Shown: positions 1 through 6,692, counted from the first letter of the stretch. The stretch is 21,976 nt of DNA from VMGX01 sp038065915 (GCA_038065915.1 JBBTPZ010000010.1:1-21976); one strand, 5' to 3'. Notes: generated by a model not told the origin, from the sequence alone. Numbers and translations are program-made.

Positions 1-55
1 TACGGGACTCTGGTTTTCAGGACCAGTGCACTAAACCGGACTATGCGACCCCTCC
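1..55 (-). tRNA. tRNA-Ser(TGA), 3' part outside window
   Basis: Read on the minus strand, the sequence starts with acceptor strand GGAGGGG (55-49), then a D-arm with GGTTTAGTGC, then an anticodon stem CTGGT / ACCAG around the seven-base loop CCTGAAA. The central TGA gives a serine tRNA, and the following bases look like the start of a long class II variable arm. The variable arm, T-arm and 3' acceptor lie beyond base 1. Oddity: loop position 33 is C where nearly all tRNAs have U. A near-copy of the 5' half lies at 358-395, on the far side of a GIY-YIG gene. Confidence is limited because only about 55 nt can be seen. Confidence 0.72.
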
Positions 56-58
56 GCT

Positions 59-312
59 CTAAGAATGATTACTTATTAATTTTTCAAAAGCCTCACCGTG
101 CTTATAAGATTTTATTTGTTTTTCTCTTTTATATGCATCTTTTTTATCATTTCTTTTTTCTGTATAAATTATCTCCCAAGGTTTGTATGCTTTTGTTGAA
201 CGAACTTTCCCTAAATTATGCTCAAACAATCTTTTTCAACATTTGAACTATGACCAATATAATAACGACAATACTTTTTGCTTCTCAGGATATAAACTTT
301 GTAATCTTCCAT
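59..312 (-). pseudogene. GIY-YIG endonuclease, frameshifted
   Basis: The minus-strand reading from ATG at 312-310 gives MEDYKVYILRSKKY, then YYIGHSSNVEK, and runs into a stop. Adding one base to the T5 run at 232-236 (A5 on the coding strand) restores one 84-codon frame to TAG at 61-59, continuing RLFEHNLGKVRSTK, PWEIIYTEK and KREKQIKSYKHGEAF. This is a whole single-domain GIY-YIG nuclease of the UPF0213 type, with the VYIL and YYIG strands, the arginine and histidine of the KRLFEH helix and the glutamate of PWEIIY. Known members are about 80-100 aa. The gene ends 3 nt before the tRNA-Ser and begins about 45 nt after a tRNA 5' half, which suggests mobility. The frameshift could be a real null, a sequencing error in a homopolymer, or slippage; the sequence cannot say which. 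Confidence 0.85.
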
Positions 313-357
313 TATTTTGGTTTTTTCCGCTTCTTGCGGGATATTGCCAACAGCGAT

Positions 358-395
358 GACAAGACCGGTGCACTAAACCACTATCCGACTCCTCC
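358..395 (-). pseudogene. tRNA 5'-half fragment (tRNA-Ser-like)
   Basis: On the minus strand this reads GGAGGAGTCGGATAGT then GGTTTAGTGCACCGGTCTTG. It matches the first ~38 nt of the tRNA-Ser at 55-1 (GGAGGGG acceptor, TTTAGTGCAC D-arm end, YGGTCYTG anticodon stem start). Similarity ends inside the anticodon loop. What follows (TCATCGCTG) does not close the stem, and no T-arm or CTCCTCC acceptor partner appears before the GIY-YIG start codon. It is therefore read as a displaced or decayed half tRNA, not a working gene. Confidence 0.6.
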
Positions 396-431
396 AAACA
401 AAAATTCAAAGACAAAATTTTGTCTCATCAA

Positions 432-460
432 AAATTAAATAAGAATAATTTATTTAATTT
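432..460 (-). terminator. AT-rich hairpin terminator
   Basis: An 11-bp perfect inverted repeat (AAATTAAATAA 432-442 / TTATTTAATTT 450-460) with a 7-nt loop, overlapping the stop codon of the minus-strand gene at 450-665. On the minus strand the stem runs into a short T run. A perfect palindrome GACAAAATTTTGTC (411-424) lies just beyond it. Confidence 0.55.
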
Positions 461-665
461 CTGTACCTATTTTCGGATTTTCTTTTTTTCCGACAAAAAA
501 AATATAAATAATATCCAATATTGCCAAAGTGTTCACAATAAGCAATATAATAAACCACCATTTACTATCATTTTTTGCCGCTAACCAAAGAGCGTATCCT
601 TTCCATGGGATAACCCACAAAATTAGCGACAATATAATCCATGGATTTTGTTGTAATAATTCCAT
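450..665 (-). CDS. DUF5652-like small membrane protein
   Basis: A 71-aa protein from ATG at 665: MELLQQNPWIILSLILWVIP, then WKGYALWLAAK, then KWWFIILLIVNTLAILDIIY. Two hydrophobic helices (about residues 8-27 and 37-56) flank a short polar loop, and the tail is basic. This pattern (N-terminal NPW, central WKG.ALW.AA, K.WF..L...N..GI.E..Y) is that of the DUF5652 family, common in Parcubacteria and of unknown function. A longer frame starts at 701, but its extra residues (MIYIFILIISTN) do not match the family, so the inner Met is preferred. It is isolated, runs opposite to its neighbours and has its own terminator. Confidence 0.7.
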   Translation of the reverse strand: MELLQQNPWIILSLILWVIPWKGYALWLAAKNDSKWWFIILLIVNTLAILDIIYIFFVGKKENPKIGTEIK

Positions 666-710
666 ATTAGTAGATATTATCAGAATAAATATATAAATCA
701 AAAAATCTTT

Positions 711-739
711 TTGACTTATTTTGTTTGTTATGTTATCAT
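711..739 (+). promoter_or_regulatory. sigma70-type promoter
   Basis: TTGACT (711-716), a 17-bp spacer and TATCAT (734-739). The same TTGACW/TATCAT pair recurs at 14375 and 17403. It lies 27 nt before the 31-aa reading frame. Confidence 0.6.
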
Positions 740-766
740 AAATAACAGATAAAAAAAGGGGTTAAA

Positions 767-862
767 ATGAAAAAAATTAAATGTCTTTACGAAAGACATA
801 ATGTTGAGATAACTCTGACGATTTGGGTTTTATTGGGGATTATCACGGCGTTGATAATGTAG
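767..862 (+). CDS. 31-aa single-helix membrane peptide
   Basis: An ATG-TAG frame of 31 codons: a basic/charged head MKKIKCLYERHNVEITL, then a hydrophobic helix TIWVLLGIITALIM that ends the protein. A purine run AAAAGGGG lies 5-12 nt before the ATG. It has its own promoter (711-739) and a strong intrinsic terminator (863-902), so the transcription unit is closed around this one small gene. That makes it more credible than an average short ORF. No family is recognised. A small membrane peptide or the antitoxin/toxin half of a type I-like system would fit the size, but nothing in the sequence shows such a role. Confidence 0.5.
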   Translation: MKKIKCLYERHNVEITLTIWVLLGIITALIM

Positions 863-902
863 AAAACCGTGCTATTTATTAATAGTGCGGTTTTATTTTT
901 TT
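863..902 (+). terminator. intrinsic terminator
   Basis: A 14-bp stem AAAACCGTGCTATT / AATAGTGCGGTTTT (two G-U pairs), loop TATT, followed by ATTTTTTTAT. It starts one base after the stop of the 31-aa gene. Confidence 0.85.
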
Positions 903-934
903 ATAATTCATAAATTTGAGATATTATTAATATA

Positions 935-1372
935 ATGAAAAAATTTCTTGGCTTGGATTTTGGTTCAAAAAGAATAGGGATTGCCATTTCCGATGATGAC
1001 GGAAAGATTGCTTTTCCAAAAACTATTTTAAACAACGATAAAAAATTATTTGGAAACTTGGGAAAAATAATTAAATTAGAAAAAATTTCTGAAATAGTTT
1101 TGGGAGAATCATTAAATTACAAAGGAGAAAAAAATGAGATAATGAAAGAAATAGAAAAATTTAAATCAAAATTGGAAGAAAAATTTAATTTGCCAATATA
1201 TTTTGAACAAGAATTTTTGTCGTCGTTTCAAGCAAGAAATGAGAAAAAATCAACAATGAAACAATTAAACAATGAAACAATGAAAATAGATGATTCTGCC
1301 GCGGCAATAATTTTGCAAAGTTATCTGGACAAGGAACAAGAAAACCAAAAAGCTAAAAAGCTAAAAAGCTAA
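935..1372 (+). CDS. ruvX: Holliday junction resolvase-like RuvX/YqgF
   Basis: A 145-aa RNase H-fold protein of the YqgF family, whose members are linked to Holliday-junction resolution and pre-16S rRNA processing. Visible motifs: the first Asp motif LGLDFGSKRIGIAISD (residues 5-20), a central glutamate strand IVLGESLN (about 54-61), and the C-terminal IDDSAAAIILQSYLD (about 117-131) with the last acidic pair. These are the expected three acidic sites. Two stretches are built from 8-bp tandem repeats: TMKQLNNETMK (DNA 1252-1283), just before the last motif, and the tail KAKKLKS (DNA 1351-1372). Both look like repeat expansion in permissive positions. No Shine-Dalgarno is seen; TATTAT 8 nt before the ATG hints at a leaderless mRNA. 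Confidence 0.9.
   Translation: MKKFLGLDFGSKRIGIAISDDDGKIAFPKTILNNDKKLFGNLGKIIKLEKISEIVLGESLNYKGEKNEIMKEIEKFKSKLEEKFNLPIYFEQEFLSSFQARNEKKSTMKQLNNETMKIDDSAAAIILQSYLDKEQENQKAKKLKS
1252..1283 (+). repeat. 8-bp tandem repeat (AACAATGA) inside ruvX
   Basis: Four units of AACAATGA (the second is AACAATTA), 32 bp, inside the ruvX reading frame. Because 8 is not a multiple of 3, the encoded peptide TMKQLNNETMK is not periodic. A degenerate array with the same 8-bp period (NNNNCAAT) lies just before rplB at 21118-21149. Confidence 0.8.
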
Positions 1373-1406
1373 AAAGCTAAAAAGCTAAAAAACTAAAAAA
1401 CTAAAA
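1351..1406 (+). repeat. 8-bp tandem repeat (AGCTAAAA)x7
   Basis: Five AGCTAAAA units followed by two AACTAAAA units. The ruvX stop codon falls in the third unit, so the last seven residues of RuvX are repeat-encoded and would change in length and frame with copy number. Confidence 0.9.
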
Positions 1407-1415
1407 AACAATAAA

Positions 1416-1448
1416 GTCCCCCTACGGAGGGATCTCCCACAGGGAGAC
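1416..1448. repeat. dispersed double-hairpin repeat, copy 1
   Basis: Two adjoining small stems: CCC-CTACGG-AGGG and TCTCCC-ACA-GGGAGA. The outer ends GTC/GAC can also pair. Related copies lie at 3184-3217 and 19888-19919; they share CTACGG followed by ATCTC and then a G-rich closing arm. Confidence 0.65.
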
Positions 1449-1469
1449 AAAAAATATCAAAACAAAAAG

Positions 1470-3002
1470 ATGAGACAAAAGATACAAAAAATAAATATTT
1501 TTTTAAAAATTACAAAGAAGGTCGTTTCAATTTTAATTTATCAAACATATCTTCTGCAATTTCAAGATTATTCAATCGACAGGTTTTTGGTTGATATAAA
1601 AAATTTTTTTAAAAATAAATTTAGGACTCTCGCTGGCAAAAAAATTGAATGGACAATTAAGATAAAAATAATTTTCTTTTTATCAGTTCTTGCTTTCTTG
1701 TCTTCTTATTTTCTTGTTTTTTTGTCTCTCAATCTAAATGTTTTGTTTTTTATTCTCCTGTTTTTGATTTTGTTTTTTGTTTTATCTCCGTTGTTTTTTA
1801 TTTTTTTAATTTTTTCTACTCTTATCTTGTTTCCGTTCGATTTTATTTTCAAGGAAATTGTTATTTTAAGGGCTAAAAATAAGATTAAAAAATATCGTAA
1901 AAATATAAAAATAATTGCTGTAACAGGAAGTTATGGAAAAACAACAATGAAAGACGCGGTGAGCTTTGTCTTGTCAGAAAAATTTAATATTTTAAAAACA
2001 GAAGGAAATAAAAATACAATTTTGGGAATTTCTCGACTTATAAATAAAAAACTAAACGAGAAAACAGAAATTTTTATTATTGAAATGGCCGCATATAGAG
2101 TTGGGGACATAAAGAAACTTTGTAATTTGGTTTTACAGCCGGACATAAGCATTTTAACCGGCATAAACGAAAGTCATTTTGAAAGATTTAAAAAAATAGA
2201 AAATACAATAAATGCAAAATTTGAGATAGTTCAAAATTGCAAAGAAAACGGAATAATTATATTAAACGCAGACAATGAATTGGTTGTTCAAAATTTTAGA
2301 AAATATCTAAAAAACCAAAAAATTTATTTTTATAGTTCAAAAAATAATTCTCTCTCAAATTATAGATTTAATGAAAAAATTTTTTATGAAGACGGTTCTG
2401 GAATATATTTTGAAATAAAAGATGAATTCGAAAATCTCGGAGAAATTAAAACGCGACTTTTGTCCAATTATGTTATAGGTATAACAATGTCCTGCATGAT
2501 TGTGGGCAAGGAATTTGGAATGAATTTTGACGAAATAAAAGGAAGAATAGAAAAATTACAACCGTCAGAACACCGCTTCCAAGCAATAGCGGCAAAAAAC
2601 GATATTTTGATAATAGACGATAGTTATAATGGAAATCCGGAGGGAGTAAGAGAAGCAGTAGATGTTCTTTCTCTTTTTGCTGAAAGAAGAAAAATTTACA
2701 TAACACCCGGATTGGCAGAGGTGGGAAAAAAGAATGAAGAAGTGCATTTAGAAATAGGTAAAAACCTCGCGGGAGTCGCGGACATGGTAATCCTGGAAAA
2801 AAACGAGGGCTGTAAATTTATAAGAAACGGACTTTTACAAAATAATTTTCTTAAAAAATATATAAAAGAATACGATTCAATTTTTGAGGCACACTTAGAT
2901 TTGGATAATATACTTTTAAGTAGGGATGTTGTTTTGTTTCAGCGAGGAAGAAATGAATTTCTGTTTAAATGGATTGAAATGATGAAAAAGAACGCAGACT
3001 AA
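1470..3002 (+). CDS. murF: MurF-like UDP-MurNAc-pentapeptide synthetase with N-terminal membrane region
   Basis: A 510-aa Mur ligase. MurF joins D-Ala-D-Ala to UDP-MurNAc-tripeptide, the last cytoplasmic step of the peptidoglycan precursor. Residues 1-60 hold a basic segment with LLQFQDYSIDRF. Residues 65-125 form three or four hydrophobic helices rich in Phe/Leu. The ligase core follows: P-loop GSYGKTT (153-159), GNKNTILGI (179-187), IIEMAAYRVGD (203-213), GINESHFERF (231-240), NADNE (266-270), SEHR (386-389), DDSYNGNPEG (403-412) and TPGLAEVG (432-439). Cytosolic MurF enzymes are about 450 aa and lack the membrane part; similar membrane-headed versions are known from CPR genomes. The function assignment rests on the core motifs, MurF fitting better than MurC/D/E because of the DDSYNGNP and TPGLAELG blocks. 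The start at 1470 has no clear ribosome site. Confidence 0.88.
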   Translation: MRQKIQKINIFLKITKKVVSILIYQTYLLQFQDYSIDRFLVDIKNFFKNKFRTLAGKKIEWTIKIKIIFFLSVLAFLSSYFLVFLSLNLNVLFFILLFLILFFVLSPLFFIFLIFSTLILFPFDFIFKEIVILRAKNKIKKYRKNIKIIAVTGSYGKTTMKDAVSFVLSEKFNILKTEGNKNTILGISRLINKKLNEKTEIFIIEMAAYRVGDIKKLCNLVLQPDISILTGINESHFERFKKIENTINAKFEIVQNCKENGIIILNADNELVVQNFRKYLKNQKIYFYSSKNNSLSNYRFNEKIFYEDGSGIYFEIKDEFENLGEIKTRLLSNYVIGITMSCMIVGKEFGMNFDEIKGRIEKLQPSEHRFQAIAAKNDILIIDDSYNGNPEGVREAVDVLSLFAERRKIYITPGLAEVGKKNEEVHLEIGKNLAGVADMVILEKNEGCKFIRNGLLQNNFLKKYIKEYDSIFEAHLDLDNILLSRDVVLFQRGRNEFLFKWIEMMKKNAD

Positions 3003-3312
3003 CAATGCTGACTGGACGCGGACTCATGCGGACAAAATGCAAATAAAAAATAAATTTACTCGCGAAGGCACGGACGAACTTACAATGGTTGAATTTACAG
3101 CGGTTTAACCGCTGAATTTAAAAAGTTCTCAATGTGTTAATATTTATATGCATTTGATGTTTGCTGATTTTTAATTTTACATTGTCTCCCTACGGGAGAT
3201 CTCTCGAAGGGATGATCATTTTTTACAACGTTAAATAATTTTGTCTCGGACAAAATTTCTGCTTTGCAGAATTTAACAGGGTAAATTTTGATTTTTACAT
3301 TTTCAATTTACC
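3003..3312. other. 310-bp intergenic region rich in small palindromes
   Basis: No gene is seen. From left to right: CGCGGACT/GCGGAC repeats (3014-3032) of the same style as the CGCAGA arrays near rplJ; an 8-bp palindrome CAGCGGTT/AACCGCTG (3098-3114); the dispersed double hairpin (3184-3217); a 9-bp hairpin AATTTTGTC-TCG-GACAAAATT (3237-3257); and immediately after it a hairpin around CTGC-TTT-GCAG (3254-3275). Confidence 0.6.
3184..3217. repeat. dispersed double-hairpin repeat, copy 2
   Basis: TCTCCC-TAC-GGGAGA forms a perfect 6-bp stem. It is followed by CTCTC-GAA-GGGATGA, a weaker second stem. Same architecture as 1416-1448 and 19888-19919. Confidence 0.65.
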
Positions 3313-3639
3313 ATGATTTCTTTTGATGAATTTAAAAAACTAGATATTCGTATAGGAGAAATTTTATCTGTGGAAAAAATTCCGGAAACAGATAAATTAG
3401 TTAAATTGGAAGTGGATTTAGGTGAGGAAAAATCACGCCAAATTGTTGCCGGCATTGCGGAATTTTTTCCACAAGAACAAGAACTTGTTGGTAAACAAAT
3501 TACAATTTTAGCAAACCTTGAACCGAGAATAATAAAAGGATACGAAAGCCAAGGAATGATTTTAGCGATAAAAGATGACAGCGGACTCTCTTTATTAATT
3601 CCATCCAAAAAAATGTTACCCGGAAGCAAGGTTTCTTAA
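3313..3639 (+). CDS. stand-alone tRNA-binding OB-fold protein (MetRS C-terminal-like)
   Basis: A 108-aa protein consisting of one tRNA-binding domain of the EMAPII/Arc1p/CsaA type. It matches the C-terminal extension of bacterial methionyl-tRNA synthetase. Visible family pattern: FKKLDIRIGEILSVEKIP (about residues 6-23), DKLVKLEVDLGEE (26-38), QIVAGIAEFF (42-51), the strand KQITILANLEPRIIKGYESQGMILA (60-84) and the C-terminal IPSKKMLPGSKVS. The (D/E)IRVG..., SQGM.LAA and PG motifs are diagnostic. It probably binds tRNA non-specifically, either as a separate MetRS subunit or as a CsaA-like chaperone. No metG is seen in the window, so the partner is unknown. A terminator follows at 3698. Confidence 0.85.
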   Translation: MISFDEFKKLDIRIGEILSVEKIPETDKLVKLEVDLGEEKSRQIVAGIAEFFPQEQELVGKQITILANLEPRIIKGYESQGMILAIKDDSGLSLLIPSKKMLPGSKVS

Positions 3640-3697
3640 TAAAATAAAAATTTATCCCCCAACTTCTTTAGGAAATTATCAATAAATTGTATAATTA

Positions 3698-3741
3698 ATT
3701 AAGAACCTCTGGGAGAAGTTCTTAATCCATAATTATTTTTT
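3698..3741 (+). terminator. terminator, CTC-TGGGA-GAG type with CCATAAT tail
   Basis: A 12-bp stem ATTAAGAACCTC / GAAGTTCTTAAT with one C-A mismatch and loop TGGGA. It is followed at once by CCATAATTATTTTTTTG. The stem top CTC-TGGGA-GAR is shared with the hairpins at 9213 and 11703. Confidence 0.75.
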
Positions 3742-3811
3742 TGATTTAAACAACCTTCGTCGAAGATATCTTTTGTGAGGATATTTAAATTCATATTTTT
3801 TGAACATAAAA

Positions 3812-4912
3812 ATGAGATTTGATAAAAAAAATAAAATTATAGACCGCATTTTTGGATTTCCACCTCCAAAATTTTTAAGAATGCCTGCGATTGGTGTTAC
3901 TACTTCAGACCACTCAATAAAAGTGATGGAACTTTTACATTCTGGTAACCACATAGAGATAGGAAGGTATGGAGATATTCCTATACAAGAAAATGTGATG
4001 ATTTCTGGCGATATAAAAGACAGAAAAAAACTAAAAGATATCCTTTCATCTATAAAAGAAAAATTTGGCATAGATTATATATACGCTTCCGTACCAGAAG
4101 AAAAGGCCTATCTTTTTAAAATAGAATTACCAAAGGAATCAATCAACAATATTAGAGAGAGTATTGAATTTCAATTGGAAGAATTTGTTCCGATTTCTTC
4201 AAAAGAAGCTGTTTTTGATTATGAGATAATAACCGAAAAGAATGATAACGGTAAAATAGAAGCAAATGTTTCTGCAATTTCAGAAAAATATATAAATGAC
4301 TATTTAAGTATATTTCAAGAAGCCGGCATGATACCAATTTCATTTGAAATAGAAGCTCAAGCGCTTAAAAGAGCCGTAGTCCCTACAGGAGATTATGGAA
4401 CATATATGATAATTGATATTGGAAGAACAAGGACTGGCATATCAATTGTAAGCGAAGGTTTTTTAAGATACACATCAACAGTTTCTCTTGGTGGCGACTC
4501 TCTTGTAACTGCGATTCAAAAACAAATGGGAATATCGTTTGAAGAGGCCGATAAAATAAAACAAAAATTTGGTTTTATAAAAGATGAAAAAAATACGGAA
4601 TTGTACAAATCTCTGACAATAACAATGTCCGCTTTGGAAGAAGAAATAAATAAGAGATATTCTTATTGGAGTGAACATTCAGAAAGTATCAATAAACAGA
4701 AGAAAAAAATCCAAAAAATTATATTATGTGGTGGTAATGCGCACATTCCCGGATTTAAAGAATATTTATCTTTAAGAATAAAAACACCCGTTGAGATTGC
4801 AAACATTTGGACCAATGCTTTTTCTTTTGATGATTATATTCCAGAAATAAGTTTCAATTATTCTTCCGGGTATGCTTCAGTGGCGGGTCTCGTTCTCGGT
4901 GAAATGTATTAA
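3812..4912 (+). CDS. pilM: type IV pilus assembly protein PilM
   Basis: A 366-aa actin-like ATPase fold that sits on the cytoplasmic side of the pilus alignment complex and binds the N-terminus of PilN. Visible: first phosphate motif AIGVTTSDHSIKVMEL (about residues 26-41), second phosphate motif IIDIGRTRTGISI (about 200-212), SLGGDSLVTAI (about 215-225) and adenosine motif IILCGGNAHIPGF (about 303-315). FGFPPPKFLRMP near the N-terminus is typical of CPR PilM. The frame is open from a TTG at 3800, but ATG at 3812 is the more usual start. It is followed 7 nt later by pilN. Confidence 0.92.
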   Translation: MRFDKKNKIIDRIFGFPPPKFLRMPAIGVTTSDHSIKVMELLHSGNHIEIGRYGDIPIQENVMISGDIKDRKKLKDILSSIKEKFGIDYIYASVPEEKAYLFKIELPKESINNIRESIEFQLEEFVPISSKEAVFDYEIITEKNDNGKIEANVSAISEKYINDYLSIFQEAGMIPISFEIEAQALKRAVVPTGDYGTYMIIDIGRTRTGISIVSEGFLRYTSTVSLGGDSLVTAIQKQMGISFEEADKIKQKFGFIKDEKNTELYKSLTITMSALEEEINKRYSYWSEHSESINKQKKKIQKIILCGGNAHIPGFKEYLSLRIKTPVEIANIWTNAFSFDDYIPEISFNYSSGYASVAGLVLGEMY

Positions 4913-4919
4913 TTTTTTT

Positions 4920-5483
4920 ATGGTAAATCTTTTACCCCAAAAAGAAAAAGAATTTATAAAGAAAGAATATTCAGCTCGACTGATTATTGTTTTTTTGATT
5001 TTGCTAATCATAACTATTCTACTGCTGGTTGTTTTTTTAATTCCGTCTTATATATCCCTGAGTGTAAAAGAAAGTACTGCAGTAGAACAAATAGATTTGA
5101 TTAAAAAATCAATTTTAAATAAAGACAATGCAGACACAGAAAAAAAACTGAATTTAATTATGACCAAAATATCAATATTGGACAGAAACATTGATGAATA
5201 CTCGCTTAAAGATGTTGTTTATGAAATTATAAAAAATAAACTCGACGGAATTCACGTCTCTGATTTTTTGTATAACAAAGTTCAGAAAAAAGATGGGATT
5301 GAAAAGGTTATCACAATTCAAGGAACATCCGACACGAGAGACGAATTGTTGAAATTCAAAGACCTTCTCGTCGGCATCAAATATTTTAAGGAAGTAAACC
5401 TTCCGTTATCAAATCTTACAAAAGAAACAGATGTTTATTTTTTAATAAACATTATCTTAGAAAATAATAAAAAAATAAATTAA
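4920..5483 (+). CDS. pilN: PilN-like pilus assembly protein
   Basis: 187 aa from ATG at 4920. The N-terminus is MVNLLPQKEKEFIKKEYSAR; NLLP is the conserved PilN peptide that docks in PilM. One membrane helix follows (about residues 22-45, LIIVFLILLIITILLLVVFL), then a periplasmic region: a predicted helical/coiled segment around EKKLNLIMTKISIL and a ferredoxin-like half with IQGTSDTRDELLKFKDLLVG, the usual PilN/GspL-like core. The frame is open 48 nt further upstream inside pilM, but NLLP at the N-terminus fixes the start. Position directly between pilM and pilO supports the call. Confidence 0.85.
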   Translation: MVNLLPQKEKEFIKKEYSARLIIVFLILLIITILLLVVFLIPSYISLSVKESTAVEQIDLIKKSILNKDNADTEKKLNLIMTKISILDRNIDEYSLKDVVYEIIKNKLDGIHVSDFLYNKVQKKDGIEKVITIQGTSDTRDELLKFKDLLVGIKYFKEVNLPLSNLTKETDVYFLINIILENNKKIN

Positions 5484-5485
5484 AC

Positions 5486-6028
5486 ATGATTTTTTTCTCA
5501 AAGACAAAAAGAATATTGATTATTGTTTTGTCCATTACAATTTTAATGTTGTTTTTTGGTATCTTTTTTATTTTTTCTATATATAAAAAAAGAGACAGCG
5601 TTGCGAAACCAAGAGAAGATTTTTTAATCGAAATAAGAAAGGAAAGGCAACTAAATTTAATAAAAAAGATAATAAAAGAAACAGAAAAAGAGCAATCAAA
5701 TTTGAATTTGTGTTTTGTAAACAGCAATGAAGTTGTGGATTTTATAAAATCAATAGAACTTATTTCTGAATTTTCCGGAGTTTCTATAGATATAAAATCT
5801 GTTGGTGTTGGAGATAGCGAATTAATAAAAAATACCAATGTAGAGACACTTATTGTTGAACTCACCACCCAAGGAACATGGAATGGCACGTTTAAATTTT
5901 TGTCGTTAGTTGAAAATATTCCATATGATATAACCATTGACAGGATGTCTATAAACAAGTTTACGGATGGAGAGAATAAAAAAGGTTTTTGGAGGTCAAA
6001 CTTTACAATTAAAGCGATAAAAATATAA
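5486..6028 (+). CDS. pilO: PilO-like pilus assembly protein
   Basis: 180 aa with a short cytoplasmic head MIFFSKTKR, a membrane helix (about 10-32), a charged helical stretch rich in Lys/Glu, and a C-terminal periplasmic domain with VDFIKSIELISEFSGVSI and LTTQGTWNGTFKFLSLVENI. The last block (G.W..v..fl..lEnlPy) is the recognisable PilO/GspM-type strand-helix pair. It starts 2 nt after the pilN stop, so the two are surely co-transcribed and probably translationally coupled. Sequence identity in this family is low, so the call leans on architecture and gene order. Confidence 0.78.
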   Translation: MIFFSKTKRILIIVLSITILMLFFGIFFIFSIYKKRDSVAKPREDFLIEIRKERQLNLIKKIIKETEKEQSNLNLCFVNSNEVVDFIKSIELISEFSGVSIDIKSVGVGDSELIKNTNVETLIVELTTQGTWNGTFKFLSLVENIPYDITIDRMSINKFTDGENKKGFWRSNFTIKAIKI

Positions 6029-6036
6029 GACCAATC

Positions 6037-6387
6037 ATGAACATTTCTTATATAAAAAAATATATAAAGAGAATATTTTTTTCTGAAAACGAGAGACGTT
6101 TCGGCCTCCACTCTAATCTTAAAAGAGATTGGAAAATAATAATAATTTTCTTTTTAATTATAAATTTTTTGACATTGATATATGGATATTATTTCTTCTA
6201 TAAAACTGTTTCTGAGGACATTTTTGAAATGAAAAACGAAACAGAGTCAATAAACAACGGTAGTGATAAGATAACTGTTTTTGATAAAGATAAATTGATA
6301 CAGGAATTGAAAAAATTTGAAAATAAGAATGGATGTTCAATAATGTCTGAAGAAAAAGAATTAAAAGCACTTGACCCGTCTTTGTAG
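6037..6387 (+). CDS. conserved CPR pil-cluster membrane protein
   Basis: A 116-aa protein: basic N-terminus (MNISYIKKYIKRIFF), one membrane helix at about residues 39-57 (IIIIFFLIINFLTLIYGYYFFY), a charged helical region and the C-terminal end ALDPSL. It is the fourth gene of the pilMNO cluster, 8 nt after pilO, and is closed by the terminator at 6401-6438. Position and topology (short cytoplasmic part, one helix, small outside part) resemble the place PilP takes in proteobacterial operons, but there is no lipobox and no PilP homology is visible. Best described as an accessory membrane component of unknown function. Confidence 0.65.
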   Translation: MNISYIKKYIKRIFFSENERRFGLHSNLKRDWKIIIIFFLIINFLTLIYGYYFFYKTVSEDIFEMKNETESINNGSDKITVFDKDKLIQELKKFENKNGCSIMSEEKELKALDPSL

Positions 6388-6400
6388 TTTCTAAATATTA

Positions 6401-6440
6401 AAACAAAAAACAATCAAATCTGTGATTGTTTTTTGTTTAT
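6401..6440 (+). terminator. terminator of the pilMNO cluster
   Basis: A 16-bp perfect stem AAACAAAAAACAATCA / TGATTGTTTTTTGTTT with a 6-nt loop AATCTG, 13 nt after the stop codon. Confidence 0.85.
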
Positions 6441-6487
6441 GTACTACAGCCCCACTTTTCAAACTAAAAGAAAAGTAGAACTGGGTT

Positions 6488-6683
6488 CGACCTTCGATTT
6501 TCTCTCCCAGAGAATCACAGATGATATANNNNNNNNNNNNNNNNNNNNNNNNNNNNNNNNNNNNNNNNNNNNNNNNNNNNNNNNNNNNNNNNNNNNNNNN
6601 NNNNNNNNNNNNNNNNNNNNNNNNNNNNAAAATAGACATCAAAAAGATGTCCATTTTTAATCATGTGCCCTCGGGGGGAATCG
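6488..6683. repeat. 96-bp direct repeat, copy A (interrupted by N gap)
   Basis: Bases 6488-6528 plus 6629-6683, joined without the N run, equal 6767-6862 base for base (96 bp). Read on the minus strand, the copy begins within the T-loop of tRNA-Arg (CGATTCCCCCCGAGGGCA). It then carries the tRNA's terminator and a second hairpin around TTCTCT-CCC-AGAGAA. It is therefore a displaced 3' end of the tRNA-Arg plus its downstream region. Confidence 0.85.
6529..6628. other. assembly gap of exactly 100 N
   Basis: The bases on both sides abut perfectly when compared with the second repeat copy: GATGATATA + AAAATAGAC equals the sequence across 6799-6816. The gap therefore lies inside a repeat and its stated length is almost certainly a placeholder. 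Confidence 0.95.
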
Positions 6684-6692
6684 GTCACAAAT

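Noticed and set aside
43..438. Two plus-strand frames (67 and 62 aa) at the left end
   Set aside because: They are antisense to tRNA sequence and to the frameshifted GIY-YIG gene, which has clear family motifs on the minus strand.
1351..1406. CRISPR-like array
   Set aside because: Repeat units are 8 bp with no spacers; it is a microsatellite. No CRISPR array or cas gene is seen in the window.
3303..3629. 108-aa minus-strand frame opposite the tRNA-binding protein
   Set aside because: Mirror frame of a gene with strong family motifs.
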